Origin: Bimastos eiseni
Taxonomy: Eukaryota > Annelida > Clitellata > Crassiclitellata > Lumbricidae
Assembly (NCBI GenBank): GCA_959347315.1
Contig: OY365806.1
Coordinates: 23,388,900 to 23,452,899 of the forward strand
DNA: 64,000 nucleotides
Reading direction: 5' to 3'
Shown here: positions 1 through 12,368 of the stretch, in pieces
Layout of the letters: every line of letters starts with the position of its first letter
Position numbering within the stretch: position 1 is the first letter of the stretch
Made by a program: the position numbers and the translations under genes
Notes under the pieces: generated by a model
The model's database searches: none
The model's input: the letters and a program-made list of their open reading frames with translations, nothing else
Told to the model about the DNA's origin: nothing

Positions 1-818
1 TCGTACATGTAAGTCGTTACTTGTACGGGACAATGGACATAAATGGCGCTTAGCACACGCAGGACGATTTGAGGAAGGAAGCGAATTAAGAGAGCGATGG
101 CTGTCATATCCGATGAATGATTGCCACTGAATTACTGTCGCGTGATGTTGATAAGTGCGTGCGTGTGTCGCATGTGTTCCATACAACCAAACGATTCTTA
201 TCACAGTTACTTTGCGACTAACCGACCACTGACTTAGAACACGTATGTGTAACAGAGGCGAAGGCAGAAGAGGCAACAAACTGTGTGAACGTCGAAGTGC
301 TGACGCGATCCACGTGGTCTTCATCTGCGTCCGTCAACAGAGGTCGTTCGCTGTCATCATAAAACAGGTAACGGATGCAATCACTTCTGTCGCAGAGGTC
401 ACCATCACCCTGCTCCTCAGATAGATTCTCAGTTAAATCGGCGCCACATAAATGTTCAATGACAGTTGCAAACAATAGACATTTCTTGAGTTCAATAGCT
501 TTTTATGGTTCATGCGTTTCTGAGTCGCTCTATTATCGTAAGGAATGTTTCGTTGCATACGATTTAATTCAAATAGTATTTAGTTCACTTGTCAATTAAT
601 TTGCCTGTTTCGACGGTCGATGAACAGACAACAGCAAACAAGAGCTTCTTGGTTGCTCTACAACGTGCAGCGTCTGTATAGGTCTAGCTATTGTGACAGA
701 CATGAGCTCGAGTTTTATGTCTGACCTTATGCAGATGTGCATTGCTTGTCTCAGAAAAGCACATTTATTGCTAGATTCGTCGAATAATGTTTTAGTAACT
801 GTTCATTACCACAATTCA
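1..818. other. no gene recognised
   Basis: Unique-looking sequence. The reading frames are short (up to 85 codons), overlap on both strands and have no recognisable domain, so I treat them as chance frames. No repeat unit or RNA gene was seen. Confidence 0.5.
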
Positions 819-928
819 CTTGGTTGCTAGAGTTATAGCCACAGCAGCGGTTGAGTGTAGAATGGTTTTATAACCAAGCAATGTCTGGCAAATCAGCCGC
901 TGCTGCGGCTATAACTCTAGCAACCAAG
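819..928. repeat. inverted repeat, 32-bp arms (hairpin)
   Basis: The arm at 819-850 is the reverse complement of 897-928 with a single mismatch over 32 bp. The arms read CTTGGTTGCTAGAGTTATAG then a CAGCAGCGG-type inner end. The 46-nt loop contains a smaller GGTTTTATAACC palindrome. A miniature foldback transposon or a structured element is possible. No target-site duplication was evident outside the arms. Confidence 0.85.
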
Positions 929-1909
929 CGGGTTGTGGCAATGATGGAGCAGACCTGCAGGTACTTCAGCCCAGCGCGTCTACAGGTGGCGGATAGTGGA
1001 ATGTCCGTCAGTATGACGGGCAGCCGCGAGATAAGCGGGGTTAGCGCTAACTATCAATGTCCAGTTGCATCGCAAGAAGAATTAGCATTTTAATCTTCGC
1101 CTATATATTAAGACAGAGGATAACGATCATCGAAACCGCAGGCAACGTATTTATGCGTCAAGATACAGTATTATAAATGATGAATTGGCACTCTAAACAC
1201 TTACTTCCATCTTATGCCAATTCTTTACAATAGGCAAGCCACGGAATTTCAATTATAAGTTTAACGCAAGTTCATTCATCCATAAAGTTGTTTATTAAAT
1301 GACTGGGCCAATTAAATCGTTCACTCAGTTGAGGCTTCTGGTCGCTGCATTTATCCAAATGATTAATTAATACGTTTTGCGGCCAGATTTTTACACCGAA
1401 AGCAAGCAACGATGGTTTGGCATAAATCAAGTTATTAGTAAACGTAGATAAAGTATTCTGAAGATGACGAATGACCGATTTTCTATTAGATGGATTCTTC
1501 ACGACGCTTATGCTACTCACTGTCTTTAGACCTACATTTAATGGAAATCACGCGATATCAGAGACTTACTGAGTAAGACATCATTTACTTAGACTTTCAC
1601 ATGAGCAAACACATCGCAATGTAACATTCACTACTTGTGCGAAGCTTGGCTAGAATTCAGTTTCCAACAGCTGTTTGATAGTAAAAATTTGCTTAACATC
1701 GACGCTGTAAAAACTGCGCATAATAAACGAGAAACTACTGCAGTATCTTACTGTGTGTGGCTTTCGAATTTATCTGGAGCAAATTTTTGTCAGAAAATAG
1801 AAAGCAATAGTTACTGGTGGTACTGAAACTGAAACGAACAGGTTCATCGAAACGATGGATCATCAGACAGACGAAACGAAATGTCTGAATCACTGTTCGT
1901 CTCGTAGCT
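929..1909. other. no gene recognised
   Basis: AT-rich sequence. A 90-codon frame runs out of the hairpin arm but has no recognisable similarity. Nothing else was seen. Confidence 0.5.
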
Positions 1910-1959
1910 TCTGAGAGGCATCCCTTCTGGGCACTCTGAGAGGCGCCCCTTCTGGGCAC
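1910..1959. repeat. 25-bp tandem duplication
   Basis: Two adjacent copies of a 25-bp unit that starts TCTGAGAGGC and ends CTTCTGGGCAC (1910-1934 and 1935-1959). They differ at two positions. Confidence 0.85.
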
Positions 1960-4049
1960 TTGAGACCCTTGCTCGCACGAGCAGCGGAATCGTCGTGTGT
2001 ATCCTGTCAAACCTTTCACAGTCGTGTTTGCATTTGGCTCGAGAGGGCGCTGCTGCGTCGAGACTCCATTCGCCACCGGAAGCGGAAGTCGAGCGCGTTA
2101 AGTACCGTTGACGACGCGAAGTAGCGTCACTTCAACCATTTGACGAGTTTGCGTACGTGTGTGTATGTAAGTATGTTTGTAGGTGTGCGTGTGTCTCTGG
2201 GCGTTCGCCTCTTTCTCTGATAATATCCATCTTTCATTTTCGATGTTTCTCTTATGACCCTTATGACACTATTCTTGCTCTTATCGTTTCCGCTTGTCGC
2301 ATTGTCTGCGCCTCTATGTCTCGGTCTGTCTGTTTGCGCGTGTGTTTGTGGTTTTACAACCCCACCGACTTTCGAAGACTTACAGCAGTCGACCTGGAGG
2401 ACTTCGCCGAGAGCGAAGAGCGACGGTTATTCACGACTCTTTGAAGTTATTAATTAACGAGCGGGCGCTGTTATTGATTAGCCCAACTCGTTAGTTCATT
2501 CATCGGTGTTTAACAAGAACCTTCGATTAACACTTTTTATTGAGTGTGTGAACAATCATTGAGGGACCCATTGTTACTGCAGCTGCTGCTTAAGTCTATG
2601 CTCTCTATGATAATTATGGAAAATAATGGAAGTCGTCAAGACCTGCTTCTGACGAATGACCTTGAACACAGAAGCAGGACTTACAGGCCCGTCATTTAGG
2701 CGTTAGAGACTTTGGTGTAGGGCAAATGGGCGCCACATCAACTAATTAACGGCGCTTATAAGTAGTTCCTCTATTATCCAAGTATTTGCTCAATGTGCCA
2801 ATTTATTTTGCAGAACAGGTTTCGAAGACGACGCAAACGACATTTGGGAAAGTCAAACTGCGTCATGAAGGATACATGTTGTAAAATGCTTGTCATAGCT
2901 CGTGTCAAGAGGGTAGTCGTAAAGAGGTCCAGTCAGTACAAGCATACACAGCACAAGTCCCTTCCATTTTCCCGTTGGTAACCGAACATCAAATGCTGCA
3001 GTAGACCACATTTCTCCAGAGGCAAATTCCATGCACTCCACTCCACTTCGCTTACTTTAGTTAACATATCGACGACTTATTTAGTAACTTATTTCCACCC
3101 ACCGTCTCGCACTTGTCCCCTTCACCATCCCAGCCAAAGCATAAACATAGACGCCTACTCCAAGTATCAGACACACGTCCCTTGATGAGTTTGACCGAAG
3201 GATGGTGGACTTGCGCCAGCCAGGCTTGAGCCAGCCAGGTTCTATGTGCTAACCTCTGTTTGCATTCCAACAACAGGTGCAGATCCACCTGTTACAGACA
3301 GCCACCTTAGTCAACACTTTTTCCATCATTCCATGTATACATACGTTCGATAAGAGCAGTAAAGATAATGGCATAACCCTGACTATATAATTATATGTAT
3401 AAGATTTTGATGCTTAGAAGCCGAATTCGTTTCGACGCTTGAGTCTTGATTGGCTTGATGGGTTTATGGTATTAACTAGTATTGGTATGTATACAGGCCT
3501 AACCCCAAACGAATTAGTTTAGATTGACGACATAACGCTTCTTTGACTTTACGTGAAACAATCATTTAGAAGTGAGATGTGAATCAGAAGAAGTCGAGTG
3601 TTAGTATCCTCTCCATCGCATTCTTCATTAAAAATGCATCAGTCTGTTGATGTCTAGAACGCAATCTGTCGAATGCCCATAGGATCAGAAAGCAAAGAAA
3701 GCTTTTCATCACAACGCCGCCATTCACTCCAAGTCATCATCATAATACGATTACTATACAATTTATAATTCAACAAAAGAAATGTGTTAATTCCTGTACG
3801 CATACATAATAAGAATAGCCCGAAACAGACCGGATAGGTCGGAGAGGTGACTTCGTAACATCTGGAACGTTGGCTTGTACTAATGAGCTCCAGTGTAGAC
3901 CACTGCATGCGGCGCTCACTATAATTGATGAAATCCAAGCAGCTGTTTTGGAAAACGCAGATAAAACGGAACGCTGTGAAACAGATGCAGCAGTACTTCT
4001 CTTCTGTCATTCAATCGCTTTTACTCCAACACCTCCGTGAGTTTACTAA
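1960..4049. other. no gene recognised; minor GT tract and small hairpin
   Basis: A short GTGT/GTATGT-rich stretch lies near 2150-2210. A 10-bp stem (CCTGCTTCTG / CAGAAGCAGG) lies at about 2643-2675. The remaining reading frames (up to 118 codons, on both strands) have no recognisable domain. Confidence 0.5.
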
Positions 4050-4330
4050 CATGCATTCTTGAATACAAACATACAGACATGCTACTTACACACATACATA
4101 AATACAAGTATACGCACTCATATATTATGCATAAAAATATTACACATACATAAATATATACATACATACATATATTCTAACATACATAATATGCATATTA
4201 TGTTCATGCGTAAACTATTGTACACAGCACGTATCACCCACACATATTGGCATTGATCGCACATACAGATATGCATGCATACTCAGATGTAAGTGCATAT
4301 ACATACATGCACATACAATACACCAGCGAA
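4050..4330. repeat. degenerate ACAT/CATA microsatellite
   Basis: Loose repeats of ACATACATA-like units run through this stretch. They produce histidine/tyrosine/isoleucine-rich frames that are not genes. Confidence 0.75.
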
Positions 4331-4830
4331 ATTTCCCCCAATATCTCTCATAAGTTGAGCTCCTGTGCAAAAAATAGTTCAAGTACTTATTGTGATAATA
4401 ATAACTGCAGGAGACGACCGGATGGAAGAACGCTCGTTCCAGAGGTGGTGGGCAAATACTTCGCATTGGATCATATGACCAGCATCCACATGTGTGCAGC
4501 CTCGTTATAATCTATCGGACGACTCTAGCAGGCGGAATTGCAGTTGAGATCACAGCCGTTATAGCAACAATGCTCGATCCTCCTTTCACCGCCCATATTT
4601 GTCCTAATGGCCTTCCATTCTTTGGAGCCAATTAATCGCAGGCGTCGAGTTTATCACAGAGGTGGCTCGCCGTATGCCCGCAATCATTTCTGGTTAGCCT
4701 TTTGGTACAAAACACTTCTTTCAAGACATTTCTGTTTGCGCGAAACGTAATAACGTCGTGACCTACAGAGACAATTTTTATTTAAAGGAACTCGAGGGAT
4801 CATATTATTTTACCTTGGTTAAGATTTGTA
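4331..4830. other. no gene recognised
   Basis: Unique-looking sequence between two microsatellite blocks. No gene, RNA or repeat could be supported. Confidence 0.5.
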
Positions 4831-4962
4831 GTAATCATAATAATAAAAATAACAATGATAATAATAATAATAATAATAATAATTATTATTATTATTATTA
4901 TTATTATAATAATTATAATAATTATAATAATTATAATAGATATATTAATAATAATAATAATC
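4831..4962. repeat. (AAT)n / (ATT)n compound microsatellite
   Basis: A run of AAT units changes abruptly into ATT units and then into AATTAT units, so the tract is roughly self-complementary. It directly abuts the 5' end of the LINE fragment that follows. That junction could mark the truncation or insertion point of that copy. Confidence 0.9.
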
Positions 4963-4963
4963 A

Positions 4964-5934
4964 TTAAGACAGTTCAGATGGACTAACCCTTCAGAGGCCA
5001 TACTCCTAGGCGCACCTCTGTCAACGGATACGGTCTTGACGAACACTCTGAATGCGCGCACAGTGGAGCTAATGCGCATGATGGAAAAACTAACGTCCAT
5101 CGCCACACACGACGCCCTCATCTTGCTCCGATACTCGCTGAGTGCCACCCGACTATTAGGTACCCTCAGAAGCTACCTATGCGAAGGCCACAATGGACTG
5201 GAGGAGTATGACAAGGTCTTGAGGGTGGGCCTCGCTGAGGTGCTCAATCTTGTTCTCACCGACGAGGCACCCTGCCCATCAAAAGAGGAGGACTGGACAT
5301 CCGATCAGTGGTTTCGCTGGCACTTCCAGCCTTCTTGGCATCGGCCGCAGCCACTGATATGCTCCAGACAAGGATTCTGCGAGGAACGCCCAAAAAGGAC
5401 CCTGCCCTCGGAGTGACAGACCTCGCCACCAGAATGCCTTATTCCCAGAATCAGGCACGTCTTACAGCAGTGGCAGCACCACACGCAGGCGACTGGCTCT
5501 TAGCCCTACCGATTACCAACTGCGGGGTGAGACTTGACGATGAGTCTCTGAGGGTGACTGTGGGTAACAGACTTGGGCTACCCATCTGTTTACCTTATTG
5601 CTGCCCATGCGGTGCCCTGGTCGAGGGAAACGGATATCACGGTCTCTGATGTGGCCTGGGCCTGGGATGCTGGATCAGACACACGGCCCTCAGCGATCTT
5701 ATTTGTAGGAGTTTAATTCGGGCATGGATCCACACTGTCAAAGAACCGGTGGGCTTGACCCGATCTGACGAAAAAAGACCAGACGGACTCAGTCGTATAC
5801 CATGGCGGGCGGGGCGGTGTTTGATATGGGACGCGACAGTCTCAGATACAATGGCAACGTCGTATCTGCCAAAAACATCACAAAGAGCGGGCGCAGCGGC
5901 CGAGAGGGCGGCGAACCTCAAAACTCAGAAATAG
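4964..5934 (+). pseudogene. LINE (non-LTR retrotransposon) ORF2 C-terminal fragment, family A, copy 1
   Basis: A 5'-truncated, frameshifted piece of a retrotransposon ORF on the plus strand. It lies downstream of the reverse transcriptase palm. Frame one runs from about 4964 to about 5290 (Leu-rich, with NARTVELMRMMEKL and ALILLRYSLSATRLL). The reading moves by about one base near 5285 into a second frame to the stop at 5647-5649, through FLASAAATDMLQTRILRG, SQNQARLTAVAAPHAGDWLL and a CPCG motif near 5600. It then shifts again to a third frame with RPDGLSRIPWRAGRCLIWDA and SYLPKTSQRAGAAAERAA, ending at a TAG at about 5932. In related elements the C-x-C...H...C cluster is a zinc-finger-like tail after the RT domain. 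The copy at 27006-27594 preserves the same blocks in the same order. The family is recognised from these conserved blocks, but I have not assigned a clade. It cannot encode protein. Confidence 0.85.
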
Positions 5935-6036
5935 GCCGACACCACCATAATATTAATAATAATGCCTTTTTATCGTAAAGGACCTACAACCATAACTTAT
6001 TTTGGTGAATATAAATATTTATATAATATGTATATA

Positions 6037-6755
6037 CACCGTGTCTCAATAAAATCTTTGCAAAATTGTTTCTGTCGGAACTTCGTCAAATTTCCACCAA
6101 TTTTAATAACTTATGGTAGGTAGATGAAAAAATGGCAGAACTTTTATGGTATATATAAGTTTTCCACATACTTTCAACAAACTATCTGACGACCGAATTA
6201 GCACGCAGTAAAGTAAAATATGGTTTATTTAGCTGAGTTTTTAATTGTTATGACAGATCTGCTTAAAAGTGTTAGAATATTCTGGAGCGGTAGACCTTCT
6301 CTTGCAGTACACTCCATATGCTATAGTCGACTGGGTTAAGATCCGGTGAATTCGGCGGCCACAGTGTTGGAGGGATGAAATCGGGCGTCTCTCGCTCCAA
6401 CAAAGAGACGGTGTCGCGAGACAAAAACCTCGTCCTGGGATATCCGGCGTATGTCTAGCAGTAGCTTCTGGGCAAGAAGGTTGTCGGGATAGTATGGCCC
6501 ATTCACTTTGACACCCGGCTCGATGAAATGGAGTTCAGTGCAGCCAAGTAATAAAATTTATGCATTATACAAAAATTGGAACATCTGTGTTTAACAAGGA
6601 AGTGTGGTGATATGAGTCAGATGAAGTGGAAAATTTATATATAGCATAAAATTTCAGCCAATGTTCCATCTACCTACCAAAAGTTATTAAAATTGGTGGA
6701 AGTTTGACGAAGTTCTGACAGAAACCATTTTGCATAGATTATTTTAGACACCGTG
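6037..6755 (-). mobile_element. Tc1/mariner-superfamily DNA transposon, internally decayed
   Basis: Terminal inverted repeats of about 140 bp (6037-6177 and 6615-6755) match closely. Both contain ACTTCGTCAAA, TTCCACCAATTTTAATAACT and GGTAGGTAGATG (or the complement). The ends read CACCGTGTCT and CACGGTGTCT. TA dinucleotides flank both ends (6035-6036 and 6756-6757), as expected for TA target-site duplication, although the flanks are TA-rich, so this is weak by itself. A transposase remnant lies inside on the minus strand. At 719 bp it is shorter than a full autonomous element, so a large part of the coding region is gone. Confidence 0.9.
6272..6545 (-). pseudogene. IS630/Tc1/mariner-type transposase remnant
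   Basis: Read on the minus strand from 6545, the frame gives a stretch containing FIEPGVKVNGPYYPDNLLAQ and then ISQDE. After a shift near 6425 the next frame gives RDTVSLLERETPDF, then WPPNSPDLNPVDYSIWSVLQ, ending at a stop at 6272-6274. The WPPNSPDLNPVDY block is the hallmark region preceding the last catalytic acidic residue in this superfamily. The segment expected between ISQDE and RDTVSLL, which normally holds the second catalytic aspartate, is missing, as is everything N-terminal. The remnant sits between the two inverted repeats and is non-functional. Confidence 0.88.
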
Positions 6756-7597
6756 TATATATATATTATATATATATTATATATATATACTGATATAGTT
6801 TGATATGCACTATACAGTGGTGAAAGTAATAATTGCATCACTCTGTGATCAAAGGTAGAGGCGGTACAACGGAATATGAGGACATAATGAGCAGAAACAA
6901 CGATTTTTCTTATTGTCTTCCTTGTATCAATCAACAGCAATTCCTGAGAATATGTAAATGACTTATTTTATTCTTGTTCTGTATTTTACTCTACAGTAAC
7001 CAATGTACTGCCTTGCATTGTCTTCTCTTTTCAAGGTATTAAATTGCATTGCATCGTATTTTATTTTTTTGCATTCCATTGTATTGTAATGTCGTTGTAT
7101 TTTTGACTTATTACGTAGTTTAATCGTAGTGTGAACCCTGTCGTGAAGTCAACAATGACTAGACGACAGCCTATCATTCTGATGTCGAAAGGTGACGAGT
7201 GCTGAGATGCTCTGAGAGTTTAATTCTATCTTGGCTTAACAATGGGCGACGGATGACTTCGATAAACTCGGAATCAACGCCTCTATAATTGAAAAATGAA
7301 ATTGAACAGTCGAGATGGTCTTTTCATCTTATCTCCGAGACACACGATCGCAAAGGTTGCTAGTCTTTCGTTGCTTTCGTCTCATCCTGCAATTATTGCT
7401 CTCGAACACACGCCAAATTGAGTATAAACTCCGCATCAACAAAGAGCGGCAACCGGCGGTTATTAATCATACGGTGGACAGGTCTCTCGAAGTGACGGAA
7501 ATGTCATGGCTTCACAGATGTATACATACGACTTCTCTCTGACAAGTCGTTTCTTTTCATGTTATTTTCCCCAGCAACCAAGTGGACATCGGTTGAG
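6756..7597. other. no gene recognised; TA tract and low-complexity T-rich DNA
   Basis: A TATATA tract follows the transposon at 6757-6790. Between about 7000 and 7100 there is a TTGCATTGCATTGTATTG-like low-complexity stretch. No gene could be supported. Confidence 0.5.
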
Positions 7598-7704
7598 AAC
7601 TCCGAAACTGTTTGCACCTTGGCAGTGCCAGTCCCAAGCCTGGATAATGGATGAGGGCGACGCCAATAATGATGATTACCACACAGTGTCGTAGAACGGA
7701 AACT
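7598..7704 (+). repeat. dispersed repeat R1, copy A
   Basis: One of four copies (also 15393-15506, 44537-44650 and 57521-57632) of a roughly 105-115 bp sequence on the same strand. The consensus runs AACTCCG...ACTGTTTGC, GGCAGTGCCAGTCCCAAGCC, TGGATAAAGGAGGAGGGCGA, CGCTAATGGTCTTTSTTATC, ACACAGCGTCGTTAAACTGC. This copy has diverged at the 3' end (GTGTCGTAGAACGG). The AAGCCTGGATAAA core resembles the 3' ends of RTE-type LINEs and the SINEs they mobilise. That assignment is an inference. Confidence 0.85.
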
Positions 7705-9800
7705 AGTACTACTGCTATACTTAGGATGATGTCTAATCGACGACCACCGTTGCAATCAAAACTGACTGTCTCTCTACTCGGAATCCGACCCTATAACCGA
7801 GACCATCGATTTTTACCTTGTGGCTCTTCTGAACCCCATATAACCGAGACCAACAACTTTTACCCTGTGGCTCTTGTGAATCCCAATTGAAATATTTATA
7901 GCGTGTAGAATAATCTAGAGCGCTCACATGACTAACATATCTGATTCACACATCTTTGATAGGCCTATGACTTAATATTTCAATACATTTTCAGTCAAAT
8001 TTCTTGTAAAAACCCGATCTTGGGAGTCCCTCTACAAATGATTTTTGAACTAGATAATCAACAATCAAAGTTAATAATCTAAATCCTGACTAGTTATTTG
8101 AATACTAGCTGTTAATTCGTGAAAACTCACAGGTCGTACTTAATTTGTGTAAAATGAAAGGGAGTTGAAGAGTTTGTTTACTTCGGCTAGCAGTCCATCT
8201 TTGCATTCGCTCACGATTCAACCGAAACTCGCTTTTCGCGAGCTTCATCCATTAGGTTTCCATTTAATTTTCATAACTACAAACAGACTTACATCACACG
8301 ATGTATAACTCATACACGTCAATATAACTATTTTAAAACTTATTATTAATTTAACGCCCGTAATACATTTAACCTTATATACATACGACGGACGCAACAG
8401 CACCGTATGCAGCAAGGTATTATTAACGCCCGGTGAACGCTATTTACATACGACGGCACCGGACGCAGTAAGCTTTGCGAAAACGATCGGTGAATAAGTA
8501 AAACGTTAAAGTATGGCACAAAGCACATGCACGTCACGACGGTAAATATTATTGTTGATTATACAAATCGGCCCTTGTGGCTTATAACTAATGAGCAATA
8601 GATTTCTTAATTGACGATATAGAAAAAATGTAACATCTTAGCAACAAGGTATTCATTGCCATTTTAAGTGATTTTCTAGGGAAGAGAAGAAACTCGGATC
8701 AGTTGATCATGTTTTTCCCCATCTCTTCTTCACGGGCCTTGGCTTTGAATCCTCTTTGCATATTAATGGTCGGTGAACTGTAATAAAAGTTGATTTGCAT
8801 TGTGTTTTGGTGTCAGATAAGTTAGGTGTGGTGTGTCCAGAGCTAGCGAAGAGAGATATGCCGGACAGAGGAACAAAGAGAGAGGAATACTTTGAGATAG
8901 GAAGCCGTACAAAGGACGAACGTATTAATGGAAGTCGAGGTGTAAATTAGCTCCGTGTCGACCTTCCTCTCAACGCATTGCTGGTTTATCTTAGCATCGC
9001 ACGGACAGAATCAGCAACGCTGCTAAGGCATAAAATCTCGGGTGTTAGAACGGCCGACCGACCGACGCAGCCTCTTGTTTATCTTTCGGTCGCATTCGGC
9101 GCTGAAGGAAAGCAGAGAATGGCTGAATAACTATTGTCACAGAGTCGATCTACTGTCCTCCGCTGACCTGTCGAAACGTAAAGACTGAACCATGGAGTGG
9201 GTCAGTTGTATGACGCATCTACAATTTTGGAGAACTAATCGCTTGGTGGTCTAGGAATGGATCTTCGATCGATTATCCACTAATATCATAAGACGAGACC
9301 ACATAAAACATCGCTGAGTCATTCGATCGGTTAGTCGTCTGATTAGATCGCTGCTTCTCTATCTTCCTTTCCTTTGGTTGGCTGTAACCGCATAATCGTG
9401 TCTTATTACGCAAACAGAATCTCCGAACGACAGTTATGAAATTAAAATATAGTACGTGTCAACGCTGTCTCTCTCACTGTGCGCCGTCCTATCTGGTCGA
9501 GGTTTGTTCTCGGTGACCTGCTGTAACCTGTTAATGTCTGACTTGCTGCCCTCGCGTTGTCTTGTGCTTCTGAGTCGAGGTTTAGCTTCTGGTCGCTAGG
9601 GTGCACACGGCGCTAATGCTGCGTAGAGCTTTATAGGTGGTCGATTGCTTCACCTGGAATTGGCTGCCTATTACTCTACGTGTTCACCTATAATAATTTC
9701 TTCACTTTTGTAAACTGGTTTACAAGACCATTTCTTGTGACTCGGCTGGGAGCAGCGCTGAGTAGTGGTGCTGAAGAGGTGTTACATAAATTCTCGGAAT
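7705..9800. other. no gene recognised; weak 72-bp duplication
   Basis: Near 8350-8490 the motifs AACGCCCG and ACATACGACGG recur with a spacing of about 72 bp, suggesting an old imperfect duplication. Nothing else could be supported. The reading frames are short and featureless. Confidence 0.45.
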
Positions 9801-9856
9801 GAACAAATGAATGAATGAATGAATGGATGGATGGATGGATGAATGAATGACTGAAT
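9801..9856. repeat. (GAAT)n / (GGAT)n microsatellite
   Basis: Uninterrupted tetranucleotide units of GAAT change to GGAT and back to GAAT. Confidence 0.95.
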
Positions 9857-11141
9857 AAGACGTTGAGCGTGACTTACGTTCAGTCACAGACATAAACTCA
9901 TCAAGTGGAGACAGGTCATTGAAGAGTTTGGATATAACTGCCCTCTGAAAAAGAAGCTCTTAAAACCTTTTGTATGGGAGACGACTTTTGAGGTCTATTC
10001 TTATCGTCGATTCGTAGTCATTGGAGCCGATGTTCCGAGGGATAATTATGTTTGGGACTTCTATAAACAAGGCGACTTTAAATACATTTTCGCTTCCTTC
10101 TTATCAGAGATTTACTTCACAGTGGACAGAAAGGCAGTCTATGCGACGGTGTTGCGCATCAGTCTTCCTAAAAGTCTCTCCAGCGGATATAGCCTACGTA
10201 AATGTATATATTATCACCCGATCTGTTCCAGAATTAACCTGCCCTCCAATAGGCCATATTCTGAAACAGTGTATCCAGAGTGAAATTATTTCATCCCATG
10301 CATTGAAGTAAACTATGACCGGGGAGAGTTTATTATTTTAATAGATAAATGTCACGTGCATGTTAAAGTTAATGCAGCTTGGGTTATTGTTAGATTATAA
10401 TTTATCTATGACAAAATTGGCATGAATCTTTATGAAAGGCGTAAAGGAACAAAATACACGAAATTAGAATCTATCAAAGTCAAGATGCATATAGGCCCCT
10501 ATAGGACCCATCACTTGCTGTGTTTTAGCTGCTCAGCTCAGAATGATGAGTCTTCTCTCGAAGACGAGGTTAGACTGGATATTCTTTATTTTTAGCATAC
10601 GATAAATTAATGACGTATCATGTTAAGTTTGATTCCAATACAGTAATGCACTGACTTTTTCTTAAAAAGTTAGGGCCAATGCGAGAGAGTATATTTTATA
10701 GCAGCCAATGTATAGAAACTAGCTTCAACATTTCAATGAGATCCCTACCTTAACTATTTAAGAACTAAGCTTGTGCAATGTATTCTTCAGTTCTCTGTTC
10801 AAGTGATTTCCAACCAATTATCGTTTGATGGCTTTTAAGGCCTCATCCAGGTAATCAGGCAAGACTGATCTGAATAAATCACAACAGCACATGCCCGGCG
10901 TTGGGATAAAGAAGTTATCGACCGATATGCAGGAAGATCAAGTCGGTCAGCAGAGCGAAGAGGGCCATGCGGAGAGGGGCTCATGCATCAGTTCGCAGAG
11001 ATATTTAGGCGTTATACTTGTATATACCCTGCTGAGACTTGACAAGCAAGAACAAGACTTTATATTTGATTCAAGACGGAAACAGTGTGGTTCATTAATC
11101 ATGTTGTTGGAGATATGTGAATATTGGGATGACGGTCATCC
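9857..11141. other. no gene recognised
   Basis: AT-rich sequence with two moderate frames (10021-10311 and 10891-11160, plus strand) that show no recognisable domain. The second ends inside the inverted repeat described next. I treat both as chance frames. Confidence 0.45.
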
Positions 11142-11307
11142 GGTTGACTGCAGCATTTAAGACAGACTGTAGCAGTGGGCTCGGCTGTTCTTTGTGCAGT
11201 CTGTCTTGACCCTTTGTCCCTTACCCCTCCAATTCATATTAAAAGCATTAAAATTGGCCACTCACAACGGCTTTAGGAGTGGTAAGGGTTAAATGCTGCA
11301 GTCAACC
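11142..11307. repeat. nested inverted repeats (multi-stem foldback)
   Basis: The outer arms 11142-11160 and 11289-11307 are a perfect 19-bp inverted repeat (GGTTGACTGCAGCATTTAA). Inside, 11161-11169 pairs with 11197-11205 (GACAGACTG). Also, 11218-11230 pairs with 11276-11288 (CCCTTACCCCTCC, one mismatch), with CCAATT/AATTGG nested further inside. The predicted fold is a three-way junction with an outer stem and two inner hairpins. It may be a foldback MITE. No coding sequence is involved. Confidence 0.85.
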
Positions 11308-11999
11308 TTAGGATGCCCAAGTAGTTACGAATAATACCTGTGGTAATAGCAGCAATAATCATGAAGAATAACCTAACACGATTCCAGTCTCAAAATAGAC
11401 CTAACCCGCTGCAATAATCTCATGCGACCAGTTATAGCTGACATCAGAAAGTATAATGCCGATAAATGAGTGAAATTAGGCCTACCCATTACAAGACTCA
11501 CTCATGAGCCAAATTAAAATCATGTTAGCCTAATTATTATACACTGGCTACGAATGAAAAGTTTGTTAGCTAAAAAATGTACATGGAATTATAGTGCCTT
11601 GTCCTGTTATAATTACCCTCAGGTCATGGCCATGTTGAATTATTTATGACAACGTATGACACGTTCTTATGACACTGCTCTATCCAAATCATGGCTGTCT
11701 TATTAATTTATGGTGGCATTGCAATGTAGAATTTACTTCATTTCCATTTCAATGAACTAAAGCGCAGAAGAATTATTTCAACAATATATTGATCTGATTC
11801 TATAAAATTAATTAAGGTAACGATTTTAAGTGGAGGCATTTGCAGTTTAGAAAAAGTTGTTTGCTGTTCTTTGTTCCGAAAAGTTACGCGAAAGAGTCAG
11901 TTTTGGAGCGACTTAGCCTAATATCCTGGACGTACCACGCTTTACATATCTTTTATGAACGTTTTATACGACATTGGATGTTCTGAAGCTCAATGGGAC
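11308..11999. other. no gene recognised
   Basis: AT-rich sequence leading into the ATGT microsatellite. No gene, RNA or repeat was identified. Confidence 0.5.
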
Positions 12000-12300
12000 A
12001 ATGTACATGTTTGTATGTATGCATCTATGTATGTATGTATGTATGTATGCATGTATGTGTGTATGTTTGTATGTATGTATGTATGTGTGTATGTTTGTAT
12101 GTATGTATGTATGTATGTATGTGTGTATGTTTGTATGTATGTATGTATGTGTGTATGTTTGTATGTATGTATGTATGTATGTATGTATGTATGTGTGTAT
12201 GTTTTTATGTATGTATGTATGTGTGTATGTTTGTATGTATGTATGCATGCATGTATGTATATGCTATATATATATATATATGTATATGCAATATGAATTT
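12000..12300. repeat. (ATGT)n microsatellite with (TA)n tail
   Basis: Long ATGT repeats are interrupted regularly by GTGTATGTTTGT variants, and TATATA follows near 12266-12282. The Met/Tyr/Val/Cys-rich frames across it on both strands are artefacts of the repeat. Confidence 0.95.
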
Positions 12301-12368
12301 TATATATATAGACATGACAAGCTTTTGCTCCCGCTTTGTCTTTATGTACATCGATCGCGAATAGTCCA

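Noticed and set aside
6674..6940. 88-codon minus-strand frame across the transposon end
   Set aside because: It lies in the right inverted repeat and the TA tract; it is not the transposase, which is at 6272-6545.
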